A stretch of DNA of 64,000 nt. Origin: Simiduia litorea (GTDB lineage: Bacteria > Pseudomonadota > Gammaproteobacteria > Pseudomonadales > Cellvibrionaceae). Positions 27,405-34,885 of the stretch are shown here, in pieces. The stretch's first letter is position 1. Each line of letters opens with the position of its first letter. A program made the position numbers and the translations under genes. The stretch spans positions 3,968,001 through 4,032,000 of the forward strand of contig NZ_AP031497.1 in the NCBI RefSeq assembly GCF_042853465.1, read 5' to 3'. Under the pieces are notes generated by a model. It was not told the DNA's origin. It saw only the letters and a program-made list of their open reading frames with translations, and did not search any database.

Positions 27405-28352
27405 CTAAGACGTCTTGTTGCTATTGAGCGTGCCGATTATTGTCATGGCCTCGGCCACTACCGACGCTGCGCTAGTATTACCGTCGGGCAATAACACCAC
27501 CGTAGAATCTCTAGCTATTGCTTTTTTCGCGTCGATTGCCTTGCCCGCCAGATCCAACTGGATGGCTTTCTGACCCTCGGCTGTGGCGGCCACTTTACCC
27601 ACGGTATCTAACGCATTTGCCTGCGCTTCAGCAACCGCAACAATTGCCTGCGCCTCACCTTCAGCGCGCAGAATTTGCTCGGCTTTATCCGCTTCTGCGG
27701 CGAGCACCTGCGCCTGCTTAGCACCTTCGGCAACGTTAATGGCAGATTGACGATGACCTTCAGATTCAAGAATTGTCGCGCGTTTTTCGCGCTCGGCTTT
27801 CATCTGTCGCTCCATAGCATCCAAAATCGTACGCGGTGGCTGGATGTCTTTAATTTCGTAACGCAGAACCTGCACACCCCAGGGTTCCGATGCCACGTTG
27901 ATGGAGTTAACAATATTAATGTTTAAACTTTCGCGCTCTTCAAAGGTTTTATCTAAATCGATTTTACCGATTTCACTACGCATGGTGGTTTGCGCTAATT
28001 GCGTTACGGCATAGACATAATTATCAACACCATAAGACGCTTTATAGGGGTCCAATACTTTCAGATACAAGACACCATCGACAATGAGCGAGATATTATC
28101 TTTGGTAATGGCCGCTTGGCTCGGCACATCATAAGCATGTTCTTTTAGTGATTGGTTGTATGCAACTTTATCAATAAAGGGGATAAGGCCATTAAGACCC
28201 GCCACCATAGTCTTGTGGTAGCGACCAAAGCGCTCAACCACATAGGCGCGATTTTGCGGTACGAATTTTATGCATGATTTCAGAACAATAAAGACAAGTA
28301 CGGCGAGCGCTGTCCAAAAGTTAAAAATCACATCCATGAGCGTAATAGACAT
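27405..28352 (-). CDS. Stomatin-like SPFH protein (QmcA type)
   Basis: 315 aa, starting at MSITLMDVIF with AAGGA 7 bases upstream; the longer frame to 28388 lacks a ribosome site. One N-terminal membrane helix, then the SPFH domain (VPQNRAYVVERFGRYHKTMVAG, LKEHAYDVPSQAAITKDN, RSEIGKIDLDKTFEERESLN) and an Ala/Glu-rich coiled coil (GAKQAQVLAAEADKAEQILR). It forms oligomers in the inner membrane and is thought to organise membrane microdomains and proteases such as FtsH. Operon with nfeD. Confidence 0.9.
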   Translation of the reverse strand: MSITLMDVIFNFWTALAVLVFIVLKSCIKFVPQNRAYVVERFGRYHKTMVAGLNGLIPFIDKVAYNQSLKEHAYDVPSQAAITKDNISLIVDGVLYLKVLDPYKASYGVDNYVYAVTQLAQTTMRSEIGKIDLDKTFEERESLNINIVNSINVASEPWGVQVLRYEIKDIQPPRTILDAMERQMKAEREKRATILESEGHRQSAINVAEGAKQAQVLAAEADKAEQILRAEGEAQAIVAVAEAQANALDTVGKVAATAEGQKAIQLDLAGKAIDAKKAIARDSTVVLLPDGNTSAASVVAEAMTIIGTLNSNKTS

Positions 28353-28486
28353 AGTTAAATCCTTGTTAGTAAACGGATAGAGCGGCAACCTTCATCTAGC
28401 TCTGCGGGTCGCCTGAACGCAATCATGCTAACACTTCTACCCTCTGCTAAATAGCAAAAGCGCAGAACAATACCCATCGCATAACG

Positions 28487-29440
28487 CTACTCATCTTGAG
28501 CCAGGAATTGTTTCAGCGCGGCAACGGTTAGTAGCGGATTTTCCTCCTGCGGCACATGCCCCAGCGCTTCGAAGCGAACCAACGTGCTACCGGCAATCTC
28601 GCGCTGGAATCGATCACCCAACGCCGGCGGTATGAGACGATCTTGCCCACCCCAAACAATCAGTGTCGGCAAGGTTAGCGACGACAATCTTTCTGTCGGC
28701 AGCTCCGGCCCCGCCTGACGAAAGCGCTCCGCCAATGCCTTTCGGTTACCGGTACGGGTTGTGAGCTCAAAATAGCGATCAACTAACGCTGGCGTGACCA
28801 ACGAGGGATCGCCATAAACATTCTTTACACTGCTCTCGATAATGGAGCGCGGCAACACTCGCTCCATTAGCCCGCTCAAAAGCGGTAGGCGAGCAATTTT
28901 AAAGCCAATGGGAACGGATTGAGCCTCGAACGGGTAGCCAGCGGCATCAACCAACACCAAGCGCTCAACACGGCTGGGATAGAGCACCGCCGTCACCCAT
29001 GCTACCTGGCCGCCCAAGGAATTGCCGGCCAACACACAGCGCTCAATACCCAAGCTATCCAATAACGCGATGAGCACGCGGGCATAATTTTCAATACGGT
29101 AATCGCTATCAGGTGCAGGCCCGGTAAGCCCGAAGCCTGGCATATCAAACCGAATAACCCGCCGGTCACTTTTTAATGCTTCTACCCAACCATCCCAGGT
29201 GTGCAGCGATGCACTGGTTCCATGCAGCAACACGATAGGTACACCATCATCGCGCGGCCCCTCATCCCGCAGGTGCACTTGCATACCGGCGACACCAACA
29301 AACTGCGAGGGCGGCAAGGCCCACCGGGCCTTTAAAGCCTCCACAGGCCGATCTGGCTCCCAGCTCAGTAGAATAAGCAGGCCTGCAGCACCCACGAGCA
29401 AGAGTAATAACCCGCCGATTAGTTTGATTAACGTTTTCAC
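28487..29440 (-). CDS. Membrane-anchored alpha/beta hydrolase
   Basis: 317 aa. A single N-terminal hydrophobic helix (about 5-27) anchors or exports the enzyme. Catalytic triad candidates: Ser in LAGNSLGGQVAW, Asp in WGGQDRLIPP, His in EALGHVPQEENP; oxyanion motif LLHGTSASLHTWDGW. It resembles the esterase/haloalkane-dehalogenase-like hydrolase branch. Substrate unknown. Separate from the SPFH operon by about 134 bases. Confidence 0.82.
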   Translation of the reverse strand: MKTLIKLIGGLLLLLVGAAGLLILLSWEPDRPVEALKARWALPPSQFVGVAGMQVHLRDEGPRDDGVPIVLLHGTSASLHTWDGWVEALKSDRRVIRFDMPGFGLTGPAPDSDYRIENYARVLIALLDSLGIERCVLAGNSLGGQVAWVTAVLYPSRVERLVLVDAAGYPFEAQSVPIGFKIARLPLLSGLMERVLPRSIIESSVKNVYGDPSLVTPALVDRYFELTTRTGNRKALAERFRQAGPELPTERLSSLTLPTLIVWGGQDRLIPPALGDRFQREIAGSTLVRFEALGHVPQEENPLLTVAALKQFLAQDE

Positions 29441-29706
29441 GAAAGATCCCTAGGTTCCATTCTTCTTATTGCGCCCATCACACCATCAATCATTCACTGG
29501 ATATCAACACTATGGGCTTGATATTTCAAGCGAGACGCAGCTACAAGCCATAAATACAGCGCACAGTCGCGTTAATGAATGACTCTGCTATGATAGGCAA
29601 CCATAAATCAAGATAGTCACTGCACACTAAACCCTGCGCATAGATAGACCGAAGTAAGCCAAGGCTTTGGCAATCGGATAGGCGCAAATACGACTGGACC
29701 AAACGA

Positions 29707-30078
29707 ATGCTGATCTACCTCCTCGTCGCCTGCGACGGCCTCGATGAAAATAAAGAAAAGAAGCTCAAAAAGTGCCTGCCAGAGTTACTAGCTGCGCTGC
29801 AGAACTATGTTGAAGCAAACAAAGAAAATAATGTCGCACTAATCAATCAATGTGACAGCGATGACTGTGAGGAATGGCAGCTGGGCATTAGCCAACCCGT
29901 TACCAAGAGCACGCACCTTAAATTTCCCGTAGATCTTTTTAATAGCCTGGCCAAGCAATTCAACATCGATTGTGAAATTGGTACTATCGAAAACGGCGAA
30001 CGCGACCCGGTAAGCTACTTTGGGAAATCCGAAGGACGTGGCGATGTGTATTTACTGGCGGAGTATTTAGCGCTGTAG
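29707..30078 (+). CDS. Small acidic hypothetical protein
   Basis: 123 aa, no recognised family. Helical first half (DENKEKKLKKCLPELLAALQNYVEAN), Cys-containing acidic segment (QCDSDDCEEWQLG), strand-rich second half. It lies just outside the left end of the integron cassette array and on the opposite strand to the cassettes, so it is not a cassette in the same orientation. No clear ribosome site. Its codon use looks ordinary; it could be a fast-evolving accessory gene. Confidence 0.5.
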   Translation: MLIYLLVACDGLDENKEKKLKKCLPELLAALQNYVEANKENNVALINQCDSDDCEEWQLGISQPVTKSTHLKFPVDLFNSLAKQFNIDCEIGTIENGERDPVSYFGKSEGRGDVYLLAEYLAL

Positions 30079-30179
30079 AGTCGATCGAAGAAACATTGCC
30101 AACATAAGCCCAGTCCGTTATTTTCTGTCGCATCACGCTGATGAAAAAAATAAAAAAAACAGCACTGAACTCGCATTTT

Positions 30180-30232
30180 ACCTAAAGCAACCGCGCGCTT
30201 TTTTCTCCACGGCTTACCTTTACTTGTTAACC
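30180..30232 (-). repeat. Possible degenerate terminal attC site
   Basis: Downstream (minus sense) of the last cassette gene, GGTTAACAAG starts a stretch ending in CTTTAGGT. Right end matches the attC inverse core; the left end has CTTTAGG where GTTAGG would be expected, and arm pairing is weak. It would mark the distal end of the array. Confidence 0.3.
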
Positions 30233-30234
30233 CT

Positions 30235-30645
30235 TTAATGCACTTTGAGCTCTGATTCGCGAATGATTTCAATTGCATCATTGCGTGCCTCCTCAGATTC
30301 AGTACATATAGCGACGAAATTCGCTTTTATTGACCATCCATCTTCCGTGAGTCTCTTTAATTCTTTCGCTCTTGATTCCTGAATTTGACTCGCATCAGAA
30401 GTCAATATTTGAAAGCGGATGCCTCCATCACATTTTTCTTTCCACCACTCCACAAAACCATCTAATACCGCTTCCGGTGTTTTTGATAGAACTGCAATAG
30501 TTGTTAGAAAGCTCACTTCATCAATTGATATTGGAGAGTCATCGTCGCGCCCTTCAAATCCTTTATCTAAAAGAATGATGCTTTCATCATCATTGAACTC
30601 TTCCGGAATTGAGCTTGCTTCAAAGATATAAATAATCGGAGTCAT
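30235..30645 (-). CDS. Integron cassette gene, unknown function
   Basis: 136 aa, no family recognised. Alternating strands and helices (PIIYIFEASSIPEEFNDDESIILLDKGF, then FLTTIAVLSKTPEAVLDGFVEWWKEK). Cytoplasmic, acidic. No Shine-Dalgarno sequence is seen; like many cassette genes it starts close to the preceding attC (14 bases). Leftmost gene of the array. Confidence 0.55.
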   Translation of the reverse strand: MTPIIYIFEASSIPEEFNDDESIILLDKGFEGRDDDSPISIDEVSFLTTIAVLSKTPEAVLDGFVEWWKEKCDGGIRFQILTSDASQIQESRAKELKRLTEDGWSIKANFVAICTESEEARNDAIEIIRESELKVH

Positions 30646-30659
30646 TCATTATCTAAGTT

Positions 30660-30727
30660 GGTTAACGCCCGCAACAATCGCGAGCGAGCGAGTCGAGGGC
30701 GATAGCCCAGCTTGGTTGTTTGTTAAG
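30660..30727 (-). repeat. attC site (integron recombination site)
   Basis: On the minus strand the site runs from CTTAACAAACAACC to GGGCGTTAACC. The ends are complementary (TTAAC...GTTAA) and the inner arms pair imperfectly (ACAACCAAGC with GCAACAATCG), with a GC-rich centre containing GAGCGAGCGAG. It overlaps the stop of the preceding cassette gene, as is typical. Confidence 0.85.
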
Positions 30728-31238
30728 AGCTCTGCTGGTGAATACCGTGTGGCAAATAATCATTTAACGTTTTACTCCACGGAACAACCAATGAGCCATT
30801 TAACGCCATATTATCTATTGAAAGTTCCGCAACGGGTTGGCCGAGGTAGTATGATTTCTTTATGGAAGTAATCTCAGCCCAAGCTAACTTTCGATACGCC
30901 CCAAGCCGGCCAAAAGCGAGGCCATGTGTATTAACGCTTATAGTACAAGCAACAGATGTATTTTTAAATGGAACCAACCCAGTTAGATCTGTTGAGTATG
31001 CATCCTCTAACTTATCTGAGATTATTGGCACACCAAATCTATTGATGTGTTTTCTAAATTCTATAACCCGCACCTGCATCACAATAAAAAGCACTAAAAG
31101 TGGCACCAACACTCCCACTATTGTTGCCAAAACAATTTCTGTCACCAGCTGATAGGTAATAAGTCCGCTCAATAATCCTAAAGCTGGATATCGAAAGGAT
31201 ACTAGTCCAAAACGAAATTTAGGTATGTTCGTGCTCAT
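30723..31238 (-). CDS. Integron cassette gene: membrane protein with PH-like domain
   Basis: 171 aa. Two hydrophobic segments at about 16-55 (LGLLSGLITYQLVTEIVLATIVGVL is longer than one helix; LVLFIVMQVRVI) are followed by a soluble domain of about 110 residues rich in strands (TSVACTISVNTHGLAFG, YRKLAWAEITSIKK), reminiscent of bacterial PH-like membrane domains. Start set at ATG 31238 (GTG at 31241 possible). No ribosome site of its own; a 35-codon frame with a good one ends 16 bases inside it, so coupling is possible. Confidence 0.55.
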   Translation of the reverse strand: MSTNIPKFRFGLVSFRYPALGLLSGLITYQLVTEIVLATIVGVLVPLLVLFIVMQVRVIEFRKHINRFGVPIISDKLEDAYSTDLTGLVPFKNTSVACTISVNTHGLAFGRLGAYRKLAWAEITSIKKSYYLGQPVAELSIDNMALNGSLVVPWSKTLNDYLPHGIHQQSS

Positions 31239-31326
31239 CACTCATACGCCGTGCTAAGACGCGCGCGCCTTTCGCGCGTCGGCACTTGAGCACCTTGGAT
31301 GGTTGTTTTTGCTGATTTATCGCCAT
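31219..31326 (-). CDS. Possible 35-aa basic peptide, leader of the downstream cassette gene
   Basis: MAINQQKQPSKVLKCRRAKG and 15 more residues, very basic in the middle, acidic at the end. AAGGA lies 8 bases before the ATG, better than the site of the next gene, whose start it overlaps. The middle coincides with a GC-rich palindrome (CGCGCG...CGCGCG), so the frame may be accidental. Confidence 0.25.
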   Translation of the reverse strand: MAINQQKQPSKVLKCRRAKGARVLARRMSDEHEHT

Positions 31327-31342
31327 TTTTAATTCCTTTTTA

Positions 31343-31415
31343 AAACGGGTAAATTAAGACCCACCTTCGGTGGCCACCGAAGGCCTTGTTTATCACAGTT
31401 CGAGATTGCCCGTTT
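31343..31415. repeat. Long hairpin with perfect 20-bp central palindrome, in the place of an attC
   Basis: Outer arms AAACGGGTAA (31343-31352) and TTGCCCGTTT (31406-31415) pair with one wobble, and a perfect 20-bp palindrome (CCTTCGGTGG / CCACCGAAGG, 31364-31383) lies inside. It sits directly after a cassette gene, where an attC belongs, but lacks the TTAAC/GTTAA ends. Confidence 0.7.
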
Positions 31416-31902
31416 ACTCTTCGTCTTCGTCCGAGAATACTCCTGGAAATGCTTCCTGTACTTCATTAGGAACAAATGACAGCCATTCTTTAATCATGGA
31501 TTCCTCATCAAACTCCTCACCAGACTCGTAGTCAATCAAGCCGAAGAAAGATTTCCCATCTTTGTTCAATGCATAGTATTCAGTAGCACCATGTTCATGG
31601 GAGATAGAGCCATACAGCTCAATCCCTTTCCCTATTTTTATTAATGGCTGCATTGCATGCATCCACTCATCTCCAAATATAGTAATATGAATAAATTCAC
31701 CGTTCCTTTCTAATCCTTCATGCGGAAATTCATTACCTTCGCTAAAAGACAAAAGAGGATGTAAATTTTTTAAAGAGTCTATCCCCGCGTCTTTAAACAA
31801 CCTCGTTATGAGATCCCAACTCACACTATCATCTGACGCTTCTAAGGCTGCCATTACTTCATCTGACGACTTTATTAAGATACTTCCCCACGCTTCCGAC
31901 AT
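31414..31902 (-). CDS. Integron cassette gene: acidic cytoplasmic protein of unknown function
   Basis: 162 aa, strongly acidic with a DEDEE tail. Helical N-terminus, then EFIHITIFGDEWMHAMQPLIKIGKGIELYG-like strands and YYALNKDGKSFFGLIDYES, a strand pattern reminiscent of immunity or SMI1/KNR4-like proteins, although I see no diagnostic motif. GAGGAA lies 8 bases upstream of the ATG. The gene is visibly more A+T-rich than the housekeeping genes around the array. Confidence 0.6.
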   Translation of the reverse strand: MSEAWGSILIKSSDEVMAALEASDDSVSWDLITRLFKDAGIDSLKNLHPLLSFSEGNEFPHEGLERNGEFIHITIFGDEWMHAMQPLIKIGKGIELYGSISHEHGATEYYALNKDGKSFFGLIDYESGEEFDEESMIKEWLSFVPNEVQEAFPGVFSDEDEE

Positions 31903-31938
31903 TTTATTTATTCCTCAATATTTCGATTAAATTAATTG

Positions 31939-32021
31939 CATAACGTCTTTGTACTGCCGCGAACGATAGTGAGTCGACAGCCCACCGCGACAGCGGGCAA
32001 AATGCAGCTACAGCTTGTTAA
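31939..32021 (-). repeat. attC site (integron recombination site)
   Basis: Minus strand: ACTTAACAAGCTGTAGCTGC ... GCAGTACAAAGACGTTATGC. The outer cores (TTAAC / GTTAT) and inner arms (GCTGTAGCTGC with GCAGTACAAAG) pair imperfectly with extrahelical bases, as in known attC sites. It overlaps the stop codon of the cassette gene at 32018. Confidence 0.85.
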
Positions 32022-32353
32022 GTACTGTAGGGCACTAACCTAAATTTCCGTAGCGCTACATAAACGAATATCTGGTCATATATAAGCCCTAATGGAACTA
32101 TAGATATACCCACAATTAATTTTAAGGCGAGAAAGTCTTTTTCAGGCCAAAACTTCACAATTGAAAATACCAATAACAATCCAAGAAGGACAGCTAAGAA
32201 ATTATATGCGCCACTAAAAACGCCAACACCTTCAAACGTGAGAAAGCTTTTACATCGGCCGCATTTCCATTTACTAGGTCTATTGCTGTATAGAAAGCTC
32301 ACCTCAGTGTTCTCGCTGCAAATGGGACACTTAGTAGTTTGAATCAATCTCAT
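32018..32353 (-). CDS. Integron cassette gene: zinc-ribbon membrane protein
   Basis: 111 aa. N-terminal rubredoxin-like zinc ribbon (CPICSENT at residue 9, CGRCKSF at about 32), then two membrane helices (FLAVLLGLLLVFSIVKFW; LKLIVGISIVPLGLIYDQIF). Function unknown; small zinc-ribbon membrane proteins are common in accessory DNA. TTAGGT of the preceding attC is the only ribosome-site-like sequence. Confidence 0.6.
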   Translation of the reverse strand: MRLIQTTKCPICSENTEVSFLYSNRPSKWKCGRCKSFLTFEGVGVFSGAYNFLAVLLGLLLVFSIVKFWPEKDFLALKLIVGISIVPLGLIYDQIFVYVALRKFRLVPYST

Positions 32354-32359
32354 TATTTA

Positions 32360-32467
32360 CCTAACGCCGCGGTTAGCTGCGGCTATGTAGTTGATTGTGT
32401 TGTGACAGCGTAGCGATCGCCACATAAACAAGCGACGGAATAGCCGTCAGCGTGACCGCCTTGTTAC
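32360..32467 (-). repeat. attC site (integron recombination site)
   Basis: Minus strand: ATGTAACAAGGCGGTCACGC ... GCTAACCGCGGCGTTAGGTA. Core ends TAAC/GTTAG, and long arms (GGCGGTCACGCTGACGGC with GCCGCAGCTAACCGCGGC) pair with a few bulges. About 108 bp, the longest in the array. Confidence 0.9.
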
Positions 32468-33138
32468 ATGCTGACCGCATTACAGATTATCTCGCCACAT
32501 GCTACAGGGTTTGATTGCGCTATAAAATGACCACCTCTAACTTTTACTACGTTTAAGTGAGCGGCTCTTGACGCAAGCACGTTAAATGCTTTTACCCCTA
32601 CCAATAAGTCAGATGTAGGCCGTATGTATGTTACTGGACATTTTATATCGTGTTTTGGGATATTTAAAGTTGCGATATTACGTAAGCGCGACCTTAGCTT
32701 CACCTTGTCAGCTTTTTTAATCGACTCAAATACTGGCGCTACGAGGCTAGAGCCACCTGAAAAATTAAAACCAAATAGATACAAGATAAACCTACTCAGT
32801 ATATTTGAGCTAAGCAAGGAAACCGGAAGTAATTTTGCCAGCCGAGAAACAAGAGACGGACTTGAAATAAAACTAGCCAAAAATACTATACCTTTGACTC
32901 GATCACCTAGAATTTGGTGTAGCTCATATGCCACTCGGCCCGAATACGACTCACCAACAAGAAATATATCCATACCCTTCAAATGTTCAGATATTTCCTC
33001 CGCTTGGCCGGAATAAGATGTATCTTGAATCGAATCGTAGGAAAGGATTTTCACATCCCATTCTTTAGGAAGCTGAGCAACTAGATCGTTAAAAAGTAAC
33101 CCCGTTCCATCTAGCCCGGGAAGTAATATGATTTTCAT
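32464..33138 (-). CDS. Integron cassette gene: alpha/beta hydrolase
   Basis: 224 aa. Opens with the strand and oxyanion loop ILLPGLDGTGLLFNDLV; nucleophile Ser in FLVGESYSGRVAYE (GxSxG); Asp region YIRPTSDLLV; His in VKVRGGHFIAQSNP. This is the arrangement of small thioesterase/lipase-like hydrolases. Unlike the other cassette genes it has a recognisable enzymatic fold. Substrate unknown. Confidence 0.75.
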   Translation of the reverse strand: MKIILLPGLDGTGLLFNDLVAQLPKEWDVKILSYDSIQDTSYSGQAEEISEHLKGMDIFLVGESYSGRVAYELHQILGDRVKGIVFLASFISSPSLVSRLAKLLPVSLLSSNILSRFILYLFGFNFSGGSSLVAPVFESIKKADKVKLRSRLRNIATLNIPKHDIKCPVTYIRPTSDLLVGVKAFNVLASRAAHLNVVKVRGGHFIAQSNPVACGEIICNAVSM

Positions 33139-33145
33139 TTAAACA

Positions 33146-33225
33146 TGTAACGCCGGTGGCAAGGGCGAGGCGCGATTAGCGCCGAGTCCAGCAACGATAG
33201 CTGCGACTTGGCCGCCATTGTTAAA
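33146..33225 (-). repeat. attC site (integron recombination site)
   Basis: Minus strand: ATTTAACAATGGCGGCCAAG ... TTGCCACCGGCGTTACATG. TTAAC/GTTA cores; arms GGCGGCCAAG and CTTGCCACCGG pair with one bulge; the centre carries GCGCTAATCGCGCC. It abuts the stop of the next gene. Confidence 0.9.
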
Positions 33226-33663
33226 TTAATTAAACACATAGCTTTCATGAGGTTTTACTGACATTAATAGTGTAATAATGCCGGAATATATCAATATTTT
33301 TGCAACGAAAACCAACGACGTCATGTAGGGCATTAAAGAGAACGTTAAGCCTCCGCCTTTTACCAATGAAGTAAAAATAGGTAATACCTGTGGAATTAAA
33401 ATTACCACCGCACCAATAACGAGCAAATTGAGGCCTGGCATTGACACTGGTAGTCGTCTGTATAAATTGGATTTCTTAATAAATATCGACGCCAGCACAA
33501 AAGGAATAATGAGTCCTAAAGCCAAACCTATAGCATAGCTCAGCGATGGTGGATATTGCTTGATAGCCGCCCCCAAAGGCCCCAAAAGAAAAAGCTTATT
33601 AATATAACTTGTTGGCACTACTAACGTAAGAAACATCGTAATTCCAAATTTTAGTCTTAACAC
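33226..33663 (-). CDS. Integron cassette gene: four-helix membrane protein
   Basis: 145 aa from a GTG start with AAGGAG 6 bases upstream. Four predicted membrane helices: FGITMFLTLVVP, SYAIGLALGLIIPFVLASIF, LLVIGAVVILIPQVLPIF and SLVFVAKILIYSGIITLLM. No family recognised. Confidence 0.55.
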   Translation of the reverse strand: MLRLKFGITMFLTLVVPTSYINKLFLLGPLGAAIKQYPPSLSYAIGLALGLIIPFVLASIFIKKSNLYRRLPVSMPGLNLLVIGAVVILIPQVLPIFTSLVKGGGLTFSLMPYMTSLVFVAKILIYSGIITLLMSVKPHESYVFN

Positions 33664-33679
33664 TTAACTCTCCTTGTAA

Positions 33680-33772
33680 TTTAACGCCGCCAGAAACCGC
33701 GAGCGAAACGCAGTGTAGCGAGCCGAGGCAGCGCGTTTTTTGCGCTGCCGGTGTTTGCTGGCCTTGTTAAGT
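33680..33772 (-). repeat. attC site (integron recombination site)
   Basis: Minus strand: AACTTAACAAGGCCAGCAAA ... GTTTCTGGCGGCGTTAAAT. Cores TTAAC/GTTAA; arms GGCCAGCAAAC and GTTTCTGGCGGC pair with a bulge; an inner GCAGCGCAAAAAACGCGCTGC hairpin is also present. Site of the first cassette after the integrase remnant. Confidence 0.92.
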
Positions 33773-33784
33773 TTACGGTGCACA

Positions 33785-34150
33785 TTATTTGGCAAGCCTT
33801 ACTTCGCTATAGCGCATACGCCTAAGATCTCCTTGAGCTTCTAATCTATTTTGCTCGACCAAATTTATAAGGCGAGTTGAATAAAAAACATCAGGAACGC
33901 CAGGGTACTCTTTTTGAATATCCATCATTGTTGCACCAATTACACGAGCACTCTTCCTGTATTGTACAGCAGAGTTCTTAAGTAATTGCCTGTCAATTTT
34001 TAGCAGATCAGAATCGGATAAATTGCCAGCTAGTTGAACCTGTTCATCTGTCATTGGTGGGTCAAATGGTGGAGGGGATGACACTTGGCTCTCCTTTTCA
34101 CTGCATGCGATTGTGACGATGCTTAGTAATATCAACAGTGTTTTCTTCAT
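33785..34150 (-). CDS. Integron cassette gene: small lipoprotein, first in the array
   Basis: 121 aa. Signal peptide MKKTLLILLSIVTIAC with a lipobox-like TIAC (Thr at -3 is unusual), then a Pro-rich linker (SSPPPFDPPMTDEQ) and a helical domain. Likely lipidated and exported. The ATG lies 6 bases after the GTTAAGT junction with the former attI, with no ribosome site, as often in first cassettes. Confidence 0.6.
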   Translation of the reverse strand: MKKTLLILLSIVTIACSEKESQVSSPPPFDPPMTDEQVQLAGNLSDSDLLKIDRQLLKNSAVQYRKSARVIGATMMDIQKEYPGVPDVFYSTRLINLVEQNRLEAQGDLRRMRYSEVRLAK

Positions 34151-34155
34151 AGTGA

Positions 34156-34314
34156 ACTTAACAGCCTTATTCAGTGTCTCGGAGGCGTAATATATTGCGC
34201 CTCCGAGGCATATATCCAGAGCGGAGCTATGGTACCAGCGCCAACTCTCCCTTTAATTTCAAGAAGTTATCACAATTTTCACAATCGGGCGCAAAATAAT
34301 ACGCCTCGGAGGCA
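34156..34314. repeat. Former attI region with a strong hairpin and a 25-bp near-duplicate
   Basis: The junction core GTTAAGT (minus) is at 34156-34162. A perfect 10-bp stem (CTCGGAGGCG / CGCCTCCGAG) spans 34178-34207. The right arm plus flanks, CGCCTCCGAGGCA...ATCCA at 34198, recurs as CGCCTCGGAGGCA...ATCCA at 34302. It lies between the first cassette and the integrase remnant, where attI belongs. Confidence 0.6.
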
Positions 34315-34325
34315 ACTATCCACCT

Positions 34326-34576
34326 GACGAAAGTACCCACCTTGCGACGATGTCAAAAACGCCACGCAAATAACCGAGCTCAAGGCCCTCGTAGTCATTT
34401 ACCGAGCGGTTTTGACTAACGAGCCCAGGAACCTCTCCTACGTCGACAAAGCTAAAGGTCCAGTAGAGCTGCCCACAGCTCTGGCGCATAACGAAGTGGG
34501 TAGGCTATTCAATAACATGCATGGGTCAACACGACTTTGCGTGGGGTTTACGCGCGACTCGGGCCGCCAACGTTAG
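34326..34576 (+). pseudogene. intI: Remnant of integron integrase gene intI (frameshifted, truncated both ends)
   Basis: Two frames together resemble the middle of IntI. Frame starting at 34326 reads ESTHLATMSKT (IntI: FLTHLA-x-x-R-x-V); a shift near 34350-34364 leads into NATQITELKALVVIYRAVL (IntI: STQNQALNALLFLYR-x-VL), then VDKAKGPVELPTALAHNEVG (RAKRPxRLPVVLTxxEV), RLFNNMHGSTRL (LL-x-x-M-x-G-x-x-x-L) and a stop at 34574 just where the LLYGSGLR box begins. The N-terminal quarter and the whole catalytic C-terminus with its Arg/His/Tyr residues are gone. It is divergent from the cassette genes, exactly as functional intI genes are. Confidence 0.82.
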
Positions 34577-34885
34577 AACCACAGAAATCTGTACTTACGT
34601 TTTCAAGCGGTGCAGGCAAGATTTTGAATCAGGACGAGCAAGCGGTGATCGGCTCGGTTGATAGACAATGTATTAGTGCATACTTCTAGCTAGCGCAGCG
34701 GGCTTATCGCCCGCTTTCCAATCGCCAAAGCAGGTGAACACTTGCGTAAACAAAAAAAATAGATTTTTTGGCCCAGCCTCTGCTACCAGAAATCTACACA
34801 TTGCCTAGCCTACTGACCTATTTCTAGTTGGCGGAATAATACATAAAAAATACAGGCATCATTCGATGCCCGTACTACGCCCCTG
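34577..34885. other. Intergenic region right of the integrase remnant
   Basis: 309 bp without a supported gene. It may hold unrecognisable intI remains at its left. A 7-bp stem AGCGGGC / GCCCGCT (34697-34715) forms a hairpin. Confidence 0.5.

Noticed and set aside
30660..33772. CRISPR array as explanation for the regular palindromes
   Set aside because: The repeats differ in sequence and length (65-110 bp), enclose genes and have attC ends; there are no cas genes.
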